37,693 nucleotides of DNA, from the NCBI GenBank assembly GCA_902774925.1, contig CACYKE010000047.1, forward strand, positions 1 to 37,693. Reading direction: 5' to 3'. The notes beneath the pieces are model-generated. The model was not told the DNA's origin and ran no database searches. It saw only the letters and a list, made by a program, of their open reading frames with translations. The first letter of the stretch is position 1; every line of letters starts with the position of its first letter. Shown here one piece after another: positions 6,010-13,081 of this stretch. Made by a program: the position numbers and the translations under genes. The DNA is from an uncultured Prevotellaceae bacterium (lineage in GTDB: Bacteria; Bacteroidota; Bacteroidia; Bacteroidales; Bacteroidaceae).

Positions 6010-6501
6010 ATGAAAGCACTTGATACTGCCAGGCTTCAATTGTCAGCCCCCTACACCGTTGTTCAAGAAGGTGAAGAATACCTTTTTCGAAGTGATAGCG
6101 ATATACTCTACGCTGTTAGTTTTCAAACGTATGATGCAATTCCAGGTTTATCTGCATACTGGTTTGACCTTTCTAATCGAAGCCACAAAGCTTCTCCAAA
6201 CGACGCCAAAGTTCGTGAAACAGTCATAGCCATCATAGAGGAATTCTTCTATCAGAATCCAGATATACTTCTTTATATGTGTGACACTGCTGATGAACAA
6301 CAGGCGATGCGAGCTCGTTTGTTTCTGCGTTGGTTCAATGGCTATGAGCAACAAAAGAAATATGTCATTCGTACTGCAATACTGAAAGACGAAGGCATTG
6401 AAAGTTATATTGCACTTATCGTTCAACGATCCCACCCGCAGTTCGATGAGATAATTACTCTTTTCGATACGGAAATTGCAATGTTCCAAGAAAATAAATA
6501 G
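6010..6501 (+). CDS. DUF6169-like protein, candidate toxin of a two-gene cassette
   Basis: A 163-residue protein. The pattern agrees with the Bacteroidetes DUF6169 family as I remember it: an N-terminal Y-x-F-R-S-D-S-D-x-x-Y-x-V-S-F strand pair, V-R-E-T-V-I-A-I-I-E-E-F-F-Y-Q-N, then L-L-Y-M-C-D-T-A-D-E-Q-Q-A-M-R-A-R-L-F and R-W-F-N-G-Y. It abuts the 52-residue gene (TAA-ATG) and ends at a strong terminator (6517-6541), so the pair is a self-contained cassette between two copies of a promoter repeat. Biochemical function is unknown. The toxin-antitoxin reading rests on context only. Confidence 0.6.
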   Translation: MKALDTARLQLSAPYTVVQEGEEYLFRSDSDILYAVSFQTYDAIPGLSAYWFDLSNRSHKASPNDAKVRETVIAIIEEFFYQNPDILLYMCDTADEQQAMRARLFLRWFNGYEQQKKYVIRTAILKDEGIESYIALIVQRSHPQFDEIITLFDTEIAMFQENK

Positions 6502-6516
6502 AATATAATAACAAAG

Positions 6517-6541
6517 AGGAGTCCACACGGACTCCTTTTTT
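6517..6541 (+). terminator. Intrinsic terminator after the DUF6169-like gene
   Basis: AGGAGTCC, loop ACAC, GGACTCCT followed by a run of T: a canonical 8-bp GC-containing stem with U-tract, 15 bases after the stop codon. Confidence 0.9.
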
Positions 6542-6544
6542 ATG

Positions 6545-6579
6545 AAATGGAAGAAATGGTCGCCGCATTTCTTCCATTT
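6545..6579. promoter_or_regulatory. 13-bp perfect inverted repeat upstream of a -7 box
   Basis: AAATGGAAGAAAT, 9-nt loop, ATTTCTTCCATTT. It lies 16 bases before a -7 box (TATCTTTG, 6595-6602), so an operator is possible. It is AT-rich and follows a terminator, so it is not needed for termination. The box would drive only a 51-codon frame (6611-6766) that runs through the second promoter repeat and is probably not a gene. Confidence 0.5.
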
Positions 6580-6666
6580 TTCTTGTTTGTTTCGTATCTT
6601 TGCCAGTGAAATGAATGTAAAACGTATAAATACAAGACTAAAAAAGATGAAAAAGCAGGTAAGAAG

Positions 6667-6751
6667 TGGTCGCTTTCCACATTTTTTTACTACTTTTGCA
6701 AAAAATACAGCTCACAATGAACGTCGTTTAAGAAAAAATGCTTATCTTTGC
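6667..6751 (+). repeat. Direct repeat copy 2: tandem promoter module
   Basis: Second copy of the module at 5712-5796, 955 bp downstream; 6695-6751 is identical to 5740-5796. The last -7 box (TATCTTTG, 6743-6750) lies 20 bases before the MntA-like start at 6771, giving a short leader. Confidence 0.9.
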
Positions 6752-6770
6752 GAAGTAAAACTATAGAACT

Positions 6771-7082
6771 ATGATTACACGGGCTGAATGTATAGATATC
6801 CTAAGTTCACATGCCGACGAACTACGTTCACGGTATGGTATCTCTTCTATGCGCCTTTTTGGCTCTGTAGCCCGCAATAGTCACAAGGAAGGGAGCGACG
6901 TTGACCTCTTTGTCACGATGCCTCCTAAATTCTATAATTATATAGAAGCCTCACAATATTTGAAGGGCTTGCTTGGCTGCGACGTTGACCTGATTGCAAA
7001 CCACCGTCACATTCGCCCTTTCTTTAAAAAGCAAATTGAACAAGATGGAATCGATATCTATACGTCAGCTAATGGTCGCTGA
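6771..7082 (+). CDS. mntA: MntA-like minimal nucleotidyltransferase antitoxin
   Basis: A 103-residue MNT-family protein. It has the GSX10DXD active-site motif (G-S-V-A-R-N-S-H-K-E-G-S-D-V-D) and a third acidic residue in C-D-V-D-L-I. Characterised MntA proteins neutralise the HepT RNase by adding AMP units to a tyrosine next to its catalytic motif, and both partner motifs are intact here. The gene overlaps hepT by 38 bases, implying coupled translation. It is read from promoter copy 2. Length and gene order (antitoxin first) are usual for the family. A role in plasmid or phage stress is inferred from family knowledge. Confidence 0.88.
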   Translation: MITRAECIDILSSHADELRSRYGISSMRLFGSVARNSHKEGSDVDLFVTMPPKFYNYIEASQYLKGLLGCDVDLIANHRHIRPFFKKQIEQDGIDIYTSANGR

Positions 7083-7455
7083 AGACCAACTGGAGCAGAT
7101 TCGAGATGCTATCCTCCAGCTTCAGCAATGGAACGCCTCCATAAAGAGTGCGGACGATTATGCTCTGTCGCCAGATGGCATGAAGACACTGGCTGCTACG
7201 TGTATGTTGATTGAGGCCATTGGCGAAGGCGTGAAGAAAATCGATAATCTGACGCAGCAGAAGATGTTGGAGCAGCGTCCAGAAATTCCTTGGCGACAGA
7301 TTAAGGACATGCGCAACCATATTGCTCATGGCTATTTTGACATCAATACCGATTTCGTGTGGGATGTTGTTCAGAACGACCTCCAGCCTTTACTTGAAGC
7401 TATAGAGTATTTCATTAAGAATATATACACCATTGTTCCTTTTGAGAAAGAATGA
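7045..7455 (+). CDS. hepT: HepT-like HEPN toxin RNase (DUF86)
   Basis: A 136-residue all-helical HEPN protein starting inside mntA (ATG at 7045, MESISIRQLM). Near residue 92 it has R-N-H-I-A-H-G-Y, exactly the Rx4HxY motif of HepT: Arg and His form the RNase site and Tyr is the residue AMPylated by MntA. P-W-R-Q-I-K-D-M before the motif is also typical. The toxin appears intact. It is followed by a gene-poor stretch with a long hairpin element that may also end transcription. Confidence 0.88.
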   Translation: MESISIRQLMVAEDQLEQIRDAILQLQQWNASIKSADDYALSPDGMKTLAATCMLIEAIGEGVKKIDNLTQQKMLEQRPEIPWRQIKDMRNHIAHGYFDINTDFVWDVVQNDLQPLLEAIEYFIKNIYTIVPFEKE

Positions 7456-7548
7456 TATAAACAAATGTTGAACCCGATAAAGATTATGCGTATGACATAG
7501 AACGAATAAAGACATATAGAAATTGAAGCGTTAGCTTTTAATCTTGCA

Positions 7549-7667
7549 TCTCTGATAATTGGGGAATTTGAAGAATGCTGCAAAGAGTAAAAGAAAACGG
7601 TTCACGCGTTAGCGCGTGGGCTTTTACTCGTATAATGCAGCATAGGTTATCCCCAATACCTCAGAGA
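7549..7667. mobile_element. Long imperfect hairpin, MITE- or REP-like element
   Basis: Nested inverted segments pair in order: TCTCTGA/TCAGAGA, ATTGGGGA/TCCCCAAT, ATGCTGCA/TGCAGCAT and GAGTAAAAG/CTTTTACTC, with an apical stem CACGCG-TTAG-CGCGTG (7603-7618). The arms are about 45 nt each with internal bulges. The element fills much of the 306-bp gap between hepT and the next gene; the rest of the gap shows no convincing gene. No transposase is nearby, so a non-autonomous element or a structured RNA are both possible. Confidence 0.55.
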
Positions 7668-7761
7668 AGCGTAGACGAAGTTATTAGTCCACGTTTCTTT
7701 TTCTGTCTATTTCTTAACCCTTTGGACTGATATTGAATAATAGTAAAAACCAAAGATTAAT

Positions 7762-8028
7762 ATGTACTACATTCAAGAATTAATAAGTTTGGTTGGTGAT
7801 ATAGAAGGTATTACCAAGGATGAGATATTTGTACTAAATGAGTTTACTGATGAGAAGGTAGGCTTAAAATGGGGTACAGGTAAAGACTATTCTAATAACA
7901 ATGAGCTTCGTAGTGCTTTCCTTAAAATCAAGAAATGTGGAAAGATGGCTCAGTATCTGAAATTAATAATGGATCATCTTGGCGCAAATATAGATGACTT
8001 CTATGCCAAAATGGATAGTGAATTATAG
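7762..8028 (+). CDS. Small protein of unknown function
   Basis: An 88-residue mixed-charge protein (MYYIQELISL...), predicted largely helical with a central V-G-L-K-W-G-T-G-K-D-Y turn. It is first in a run of eight plus-strand genes separated by less than 30 bases. I recognise no family. AT-rich codon use differs from the core genes to the right and suggests transfer. Confidence 0.6.
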   Translation: MYYIQELISLVGDIEGITKDEIFVLNEFTDEKVGLKWGTGKDYSNNNELRSAFLKIKKCGKMAQYLKLIMDHLGANIDDFYAKMDSEL

Positions 8029-8055
8029 AATTAACAATTTTAAAAATGAATTATT

Positions 8056-8847
8056 ATGAGTGGAGGTAGATGGGTAAGACAAAGTAACGGTGATTATCAA
8101 CATTATACAGATGAAGAATTAGCTGATGAAGCTAGAGCTAAACTTGGTATAATGTTTGGATTATGTCTTATAGGTGGTCCTGTCCTAATGTTTTATTTTA
8201 ATGAAATGTCATTTGGAGGTATAATAACTTTAGTTGGGATAATTGGGATATTCATAAGGCCATCTGAGACATTAGGAACTTTTATTGGAGCTGCAATTTT
8301 AGCTGGAATCATTTGGTATTTTGCAGAATCTGATAGTGACAAGAAAGAAGAAAAGAAAGATACTAAGACAGAAGTCGTTTCTGAACCTCCAAAGACTCAA
8401 AACGTTTATGCTAGTAATTATTCTTCTGAAATGGTGGATGCTGATATCGTTACGCAAGATAACGAAGTAATAGAAGCTGGAGAAAACATAAACGAAGAAA
8501 ATACCTTTCTAGAAGAAACGAGCGATGAATCTTTAAATACTCAAAATGTGCAAGATTGCAGACCTTCATTCCCTGGCGGAGAAGAAGCACTATACAAATA
8601 TGTATGTGATAATCTTAATTATCCAGTAGTTGCAGAAGAAAATGGTATTCAAGGGAAAGTGAAGGTTGAGTTTGATGTGATGGAAGATGGTTCTATACAA
8701 AAAGTGAAAGTCGTAAAATCAGTTGACCCATCACTTGATGAAGAAGCTTGTCGTTTAATGCGTGATATGCCAAAATGGACTGCAGGAATAAAGAATGGTA
8801 GACCATATATATCGACCATTCATTATGAGATTCAGTTCAAGTTATAA
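8056..8847 (+). CDS. Membrane protein with TonB C-terminal domain
   Basis: A 263-residue protein. Residues about 28-100 hold three hydrophobic segments, followed by an acidic linker. The C-terminal 95 residues are a TonB_C domain: P-S-F-P-G-G-E-E-A-L, then N-G-I-Q-G-K-V-K-V-E-F, G-S-I-x-K-V-K-V-V-K-S-V-D-P-S-L-D-x-E-A and M-P-K-W. That block is the hallmark of Bacteroidetes 'energy transducer TonB' proteins. The usual single N-terminal anchor is replaced by a multi-span segment, and ExbB/ExbD are absent, so true TonB energy transduction is uncertain. It sits in a run of small unknown genes. Confidence 0.8.
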   Translation: MSGGRWVRQSNGDYQHYTDEELADEARAKLGIMFGLCLIGGPVLMFYFNEMSFGGIITLVGIIGIFIRPSETLGTFIGAAILAGIIWYFAESDSDKKEEKKDTKTEVVSEPPKTQNVYASNYSSEMVDADIVTQDNEVIEAGENINEENTFLEETSDESLNTQNVQDCRPSFPGGEEALYKYVCDNLNYPVVAEENGIQGKVKVEFDVMEDGSIQKVKVVKSVDPSLDEEACRLMRDMPKWTAGIKNGRPYISTIHYEIQFKL

Positions 8848-8871
8848 TAATCGCGGTAATCAATACTTTAA

Positions 8872-9297
8872 ATGGTGGCAAATTATGTAAACATTGCAGC
8901 AGCCTTTATCAACTGCAATCTCAAATACTTTAATGAGGAACTTCCATTTCCTGAGTTTGGAATATTACATTCTTATAGGACATGTGGCTATTTTCAATGC
9001 CAGTATAGGCAAGTATGGTTTCATCGGGAATTGTATGATTTTAAAATATCTATTACAGATTATTATGACTTCACAGAGGAACAATTTGATGATATTTTGG
9101 TACATGAAATGATACATTACTACCTTGCTTATACAGGGTTGGACAAACACGTCAGACATGGTAAGGAGTTCAAAAAAATGGCAAAGGATTTTAATTTGAA
9201 TTACAATCTGAATATTACCACTAGGCTTGATACCTCTATTTACAAAAGAAGGGAAGGAACACCACTATTGCAGTATTGGTTATCGCAAATTATCTAG
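8872..9297 (+). CDS. SprT-like zinc metalloprotein
   Basis: A 141-residue protein with an HExxH zinc motif (H78-E79-M-I-H82) and a third ligand candidate H96 in R-H-G-K-E-F, the SprT arrangement. The N-terminus (K-Y-F-N-E-E-L-P-F-P, then C-G-Y-F) also fits SprT-like domains. Spartan/SprT proteases remove DNA-protein crosslinks in eukaryotes; bacterial short forms are poorly characterised and some lie in mobile or defence regions. The C-terminal zinc ribbon of full SprT proteins is missing. It is fourth-from-left in tight packing with unknown genes (gaps of about 24 bases). Confidence 0.75.
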   Translation: MVANYVNIAAAFINCNLKYFNEELPFPEFGILHSYRTCGYFQCQYRQVWFHRELYDFKISITDYYDFTEEQFDDILVHEMIHYYLAYTGLDKHVRHGKEFKKMAKDFNLNYNLNITTRLDTSIYKRREGTPLLQYWLSQII

Positions 9298-9320
9298 TAC
9301 GTATTTAAATCAATAATGTT

Positions 9321-9599
9321 ATGAGTACAGAAGATATTAATGAGCAGTTACAGCTTACAGTACCAGAGAGTGTTTTGCCCAAAGTGATTAATATCATAAA
9401 CGGCTATAACAGGAAAGCGGAGAAATGGGGTTACGAGTTGTTGACCTTAAACTCAGACAAAACTATTACTGGCAAGTTTACGCCCAAAGAAGATCCTAAT
9501 GCAGGCTTTATGCAAAAAATGAAGGAAGCTTACAAGAATGGTGATTTGGAAGAAGAGTGGAAGAAAATACTCAAACTGTGTGGTATAGATTCAAACTAA
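9321..9599 (+). CDS. Small protein of unknown function
   Basis: A 92-residue acidic protein (MSTEDINEQLQLTVPESVLP...), with a possible beta-strand pair (W-G-Y-E-L-L-T-L, then K-T-I-T-G-K-F) followed by a charged helix. Its 3' end overlaps the next gene by 43 bases. No family recognised; immunity-protein-like size and composition, but no toxin is seen nearby. Confidence 0.5.
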   Translation: MSTEDINEQLQLTVPESVLPKVINIINGYNRKAEKWGYELLTLNSDKTITGKFTPKEDPNAGFMQKMKEAYKNGDLEEEWKKILKLCGIDSN

Positions 9600-9907
9600 A
9601 AGTACCTCTGACATATAAAGACGTAGTGATAGAAAGTAATGAGGTAGAACTGAGTGAGCAGGAAGTTGCCCTTATCAAAAGTTTGGTGAGCAATAGTCGT
9701 AATAAACGATATGGGCTGATGCCTTTATTACAGAATGGTGCACCAGAACTCTATGAGAAGCTATGGAAAGTGATGGAACAGCCTCTGCGAGATACTATCC
9801 TAGAAGATGGACGTAAGAATGGATATGTGGATGATGAGAACGAAGATGGAGGTCTTGATATGGATTGTGTAGATTATATCTGTCATATACCAGACTTCGC
9901 AAAGTGA
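9557..9907 (+). CDS. Small acidic protein with a GTG start, unknown function
   Basis: A 116-residue protein beginning at a GTG inside the preceding gene (GTG GAA GAA AAT ACT). The overlap of 43 bases implies coupling, and no ATG occurs until much further in. The C-terminal third is strongly acidic (D-D-E-N-E-D-G-G-L-D-M-D). Its stop TGA is followed directly by the next ATG. No family recognised. Confidence 0.5.
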   Translation: MEENTQTVWYRFKLKVPLTYKDVVIESNEVELSEQEVALIKSLVSNSRNKRYGLMPLLQNGAPELYEKLWKVMEQPLRDTILEDGRKNGYVDDENEDGGLDMDCVDYICHIPDFAK

Positions 9908-10234
9908 ATGGATGTGATGGAAAAGGCAATATTCTATGTGGACTTCTGTTATGAAGCAGGAAGTGACGAATATGGTTGTAATGTCAGTGGGAGATACCAG
10001 TTTGGGTTGGAACTTACTGATGAAGAATATGAGGAGTTGTACCAAATATGGTATGACCAGAATGAATTGAATAGTTGGAGTACTGAGTGGGATGGGCACG
10101 AACCGTTATATCAAAAGATAAATGGAGCGGCTGTGTATGCACTCGACAAATATCTGGAGCAGGAGAATCCTGTATATAGGAATCCGTCGGATGTGCTATG
10201 GGAGCTGTCACAAGAAACGAAGACGGCTTTCTAA
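9908..10234 (+). CDS. Small acidic protein of unknown function
   Basis: A 108-residue, aromatic-rich acidic protein (F-Y-V-D-F-C-Y-E-A-G, then E-L-T-D-E-E-Y-E-E-L-Y-Q-I-W-Y-D). It starts immediately after the preceding stop, with no gap. Composition resembles many immunity or anti-restriction proteins, but that is only a resemblance and no family is recognised. Confidence 0.5.
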   Translation: MDVMEKAIFYVDFCYEAGSDEYGCNVSGRYQFGLELTDEEYEELYQIWYDQNELNSWSTEWDGHEPLYQKINGAAVYALDKYLEQENPVYRNPSDVLWELSQETKTAF

Positions 10235-10245
10235 TATAATAAGGT

Positions 10246-10758
10246 ATGCGACGTTTGAAAATCATGAGAGATGACGTGCCGATGGCATGTGGGGATGTTT
10301 TTGGAACTTGCGATTTGCAGGACAGGCTGAAAGCGTTCAGCAGGGAGCAGGGATTGGAGATGCCGAGGTTTTGGATTTTTCCTCCAAAAGGGGTGTATAT
10401 CAACTATGCGGTGTCGCTGCATATGAAGGGAAAGGAACGTTGGGAAGTGTTTGATGCGAATGTGGTCTATTTGTTGAGGGACTTGAATGAGATAGGGAAT
10501 AATGAGGCACTGGCGAATCGACTGCATTGTATGTTTGAGGATTTGGGAGAGCCTGTCGTGTTGACTGTTAGGGCTGATGAATCCAACGGTCAGCAACGTT
10601 TCTTCAAAGGGCTTGGAATGATGCGGATGCCAGTCACTTGGTCTGACGAGCATCAGCAGGATTATGAGGTTTATACCAAGGGCCATATTGAAATGGGTGG
10701 CTTTGTGAATCTGATGGAGCGAGTGGAGTTTATTGGTAAGGAGATAGTTTATTGGTAA
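10246..10758 (+). CDS. Unknown protein, possible GNAT-like acetyltransferase fold
   Basis: A 170-residue protein. Residues about 95-130 (A-L-A-N-R-L-H-C-M-F-E-D-L-G-E-P-V-V-L-T-V-R-A-D-E-S-N followed by R-F-F-K-G-L-G-M) resemble the helix-strand-'N-x-x-x-x-x-F-Y-E-x-L-G-F' end of GNAT proteins. The acetyl-CoA loop (R/Q-x-x-G-x-G/A) expected before it is not evident, so the call is weak. Its stop TAA shares a base with the next ATG (TAATG), so the two are coupled. Confidence 0.5.
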   Translation: MRRLKIMRDDVPMACGDVFGTCDLQDRLKAFSREQGLEMPRFWIFPPKGVYINYAVSLHMKGKERWEVFDANVVYLLRDLNEIGNNEALANRLHCMFEDLGEPVVLTVRADESNGQQRFFKGLGMMRMPVTWSDEHQQDYEVYTKGHIEMGGFVNLMERVEFIGKEIVYW

Positions 10759-11168
10759 TGCTTATGAATACATTTGAGGAGCTGACACATGCGATGGATG
10801 GGTGTGTGCAAAGAGTGAAGTGGGGCCGGACACCTGACATAGGGGAGGACTATGTACAATATGAGAGCGTCGATGGCGACACTTTTGAGTGGGTCAGCGT
10901 GATGCGGCGAAAGATGAAGTGCTGGCGCGAACCTGACGGGGCATTGTATGCGAAGGATGACCAAGGGTCGCTTTGGCTGGTTCGCACACCTGATGTGGAG
11001 AGCTATCGTGCCATGCAGGGAACAGAGTTCGTGGCACGTAGCGTCTTGGATAATAGTCCGCAACTGAAGGTGCTTGAGGTTCCCAGTTGCTATCATGGTG
11101 TGGAGTTTCTGCGCAAAGATCTGAAAGGTCGTGCCAAGGTGTATGTCTATCAAAAGAAGGAAATATGA
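10758..11168 (+). CDS. Small protein of unknown function, last of the packed run
   Basis: A 136-residue protein from the ATG that overlaps the previous stop by one base (another ATG follows six bases later). Visible features are beta-rich segments (E-D-Y-V-Q-Y-E-S-V-D-G-D-T-F-E-W-V, L-Y-A-K-D-D-Q-G-S-L-W-L-V) and a basic C-terminus. No family recognised. It ends 33 bases before the promoter of the S41-like lipoprotein. Confidence 0.5.
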   Translation: MLMNTFEELTHAMDGCVQRVKWGRTPDIGEDYVQYESVDGDTFEWVSVMRRKMKCWREPDGALYAKDDQGSLWLVRTPDVESYRAMQGTEFVARSVLDNSPQLKVLEVPSCYHGVEFLRKDLKGRAKVYVYQKKEI

Positions 11169-11200
11169 TTAGGAATGTTGCACTTTTCAAAAATAATGTG

Positions 11201-11208
11201 TAAATTTG
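11201..11208 (+). promoter_or_regulatory. -7 promoter box for the S41-like lipoprotein
   Basis: TAAATTTG, 26 bases before the ATG at 11234, with TTG about 20 bases upstream (11177-11182 region) as a -33 candidate. Confidence 0.75.
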
Positions 11209-11233
11209 CAGCAAAAATAAACGTATTGACAAT

Positions 11234-13045
11234 ATGAAACATTACAAGACACTTTGGCTGCTGCTGATGATGATGGTGGGTGGCCTTGCAATGACCTCGT
11301 GTAGCGACAAAGACGATCAGGAAAGTTCTGGCGGTGGAGGCGAAGAGGTAAAGGACTATGTAGAGCGGATGTATCCTGTTGTGGACCCGAAGGAAAATTC
11401 ACAAGGCACGGTGACGCTGCGCTTTTACAACGACATGCCCAACGTGGCTTACATCAGTGTGAGCCATTTTCAGGAGATGATATATCCTGGAACGACCATT
11501 CAGGTGCAGAAAGTTGGCAATGGCAAGTATGCGCTGACCAATCCGTTCGCTACGGCTGAGGTGGACACGGAGAAAGACACCTTCACGAGCAGCAATTACG
11601 AGGCGTTTACCAACATGATGGGGATGGTGCAAACAGGAATGCCAAACACGACGTACGACGCGCTGCCCATCATCAAGTGGAAGTCGCTGGAGGCTTCGCC
11701 GAAACAGGTGAACGTGACGCTGGACTACGGCAAATACGGCATTGACATCAGGGAGGACGGCACGAACGTGTATTTCCCCTTCGCAACCATCAGCGACCTG
11801 TACATAGACGGTTACATGCATATGGCTGACTTCAACGGACAAACGGTCATGGTGGCGCCAAACGGTGCTTATAGCCTGGATGCCGGTTACCCTGAGTTTC
11901 TCATCACGCCGCTGTTGAAGGAGACCCGTACGGACGACATGGTGGACTACAGCTACAAGAACCTGTGCTTTACGCTCACCAACTTCTTCGGCTATCCCGG
12001 GCGCACGCTGTTGGAGAAGAGCATGAAGGAGAAGGGGTTAGACCAGTCGTTGCAGGACTACGGCAAGGCCGGTCAGATGACGCGCGAGCTGCTGAAGTCG
12101 AAGGACATGTACGACTTCTTCTCGGGAACTGCCACGCTGAGCTGTCTGCTCTTCGACGGCGGACACACTTATACCGACCTGACGACAATTAACGAATTAG
12201 ACAGCAGCTTCACGCAGAAGCTGAAACCGATTCGAGAGACGAAGTTAGAGGAATTCTATAACTACTGTCCTGAATACCTGCCTATTAAGCAGGCAAAGGA
12301 GGACAACAGAGCACTTAGGAAAGAGCTGGACTCACTGCGCGTGGAGAAGATAGGCAAAGACGTGAGATACACGAAAGTGGGTAACACAGCCTATTGCCAT
12401 TTCGACTCATTCATGTGTGACGATTCCGGGTGGCGCAAATTCTACAAAGGCGAAGGTCCCAAGCCCACCATCGACCAATATCCCAACGACTGGCTGGTCA
12501 TTCTCGTTGACGCACTCGAAAAGGCCCAGAACGATCCGGAGGTCGAGAACTTCATCCTCGACACATCGACCAATGGTGGCGGTTCGTCAGACGTCGTGGT
12601 TTTCATCACCTCGATATTTGCCAACAAGCCCGACATGTATTATGAAAACGTGCTGACCGGTCAGAAAATGAAATGCTCGTATGAAGTTGACCGCAATCTG
12701 GACGGCAAGTTCGACGAGAAAGACAAGGACGTGAAGCTGAAGATGAACATCGGAGTGCTCATCAGTTCCTACAGCTTCTCGTGTGGCAATTTGCTGCCCG
12801 CCATGCTGAAAGACTACGGCATCTGTCTGCTCGGCATAAAGTCGGGAGGCGGTTCGTGCTGCGTGCTCTACAACCCCTCTGCCGATGGTTTCGGCTATCG
12901 ATACTCCACTCATCGTGCGCGTCTGAACAACACGAAAGGCCAGAACATCGATGAAGGCATAGAGCCCGACTATCAATTGGAGCCCGACGAGTTCTTCGAC
13001 ATCGCCAAAGTGGGCAAGCTGATTGAGCAGTTCTACGCGAAATAG
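11234..13045 (+). CDS. S41-family peptidase-like lipoprotein, canonical lysine absent
   Basis: A 603-residue lipoprotein: signal peptide, lipobox L-A-M-T-S-C with C23, then S-D-K-D-D, an acidic patch like the Bacteroidetes surface-export signal. The N-terminal half is beta-rich and unassigned. The C-terminal third is S41-like: F-I-L-D-T-S-T-N-G-G-G-S-S, then the Ser-nucleophile region L-I-S-S-Y-S-F-S-C-G-N and the following L-L-G-I-K-S-G-G-G-S-C-C. In Tsp/CtpA enzymes that last loop carries the catalytic Lys (F-G-K-G); here it is G-G-G-S-C, so a different catalytic set or a non-enzymatic role is possible. It has its own promoter and is unrelated to the AT-rich run upstream. Confidence 0.8.
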   Translation: MKHYKTLWLLLMMMVGGLAMTSCSDKDDQESSGGGGEEVKDYVERMYPVVDPKENSQGTVTLRFYNDMPNVAYISVSHFQEMIYPGTTIQVQKVGNGKYALTNPFATAEVDTEKDTFTSSNYEAFTNMMGMVQTGMPNTTYDALPIIKWKSLEASPKQVNVTLDYGKYGIDIREDGTNVYFPFATISDLYIDGYMHMADFNGQTVMVAPNGAYSLDAGYPEFLITPLLKETRTDDMVDYSYKNLCFTLTNFFGYPGRTLLEKSMKEKGLDQSLQDYGKAGQMTRELLKSKDMYDFFSGTATLSCLLFDGGHTYTDLTTINELDSSFTQKLKPIRETKLEEFYNYCPEYLPIKQAKEDNRALRKELDSLRVEKIGKDVRYTKVGNTAYCHFDSFMCDDSGWRKFYKGEGPKPTIDQYPNDWLVILVDALEKAQNDPEVENFILDTSTNGGGSSDVVVFITSIFANKPDMYYENVLTGQKMKCSYEVDRNLDGKFDEKDKDVKLKMNIGVLISSYSFSCGNLLPAMLKDYGICLLGIKSGGGSCCVLYNPSADGFGYRYSTHRARLNNTKGQNIDEGIEPDYQLEPDEFFDIAKVGKLIEQFYAK

Positions 13046-13081
13046 GCTTTTTGCAACGAAATGATTGGGAAACAAAAAAAG

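Noticed and set aside
6611-6766. 51-codon ORF after a good -7 box
   Set aside because: It reads through the duplicated promoter module and its product is mostly translation of that repeat; not listed as a gene.
7464-7525. Possible short reading frame (N-V-E-P-D-K-D-Y-A-Y-D-I-E-R) after hepT
   Set aside because: No start codon in frame and only about 20 codons; at best a remnant.
10246-10758. Firm annotation as GNAT acetyltransferase
   Set aside because: Only the C-terminal helix-strand part looks GNAT-like; the acetyl-CoA loop motif is not visible, so it is kept as a possibility only.
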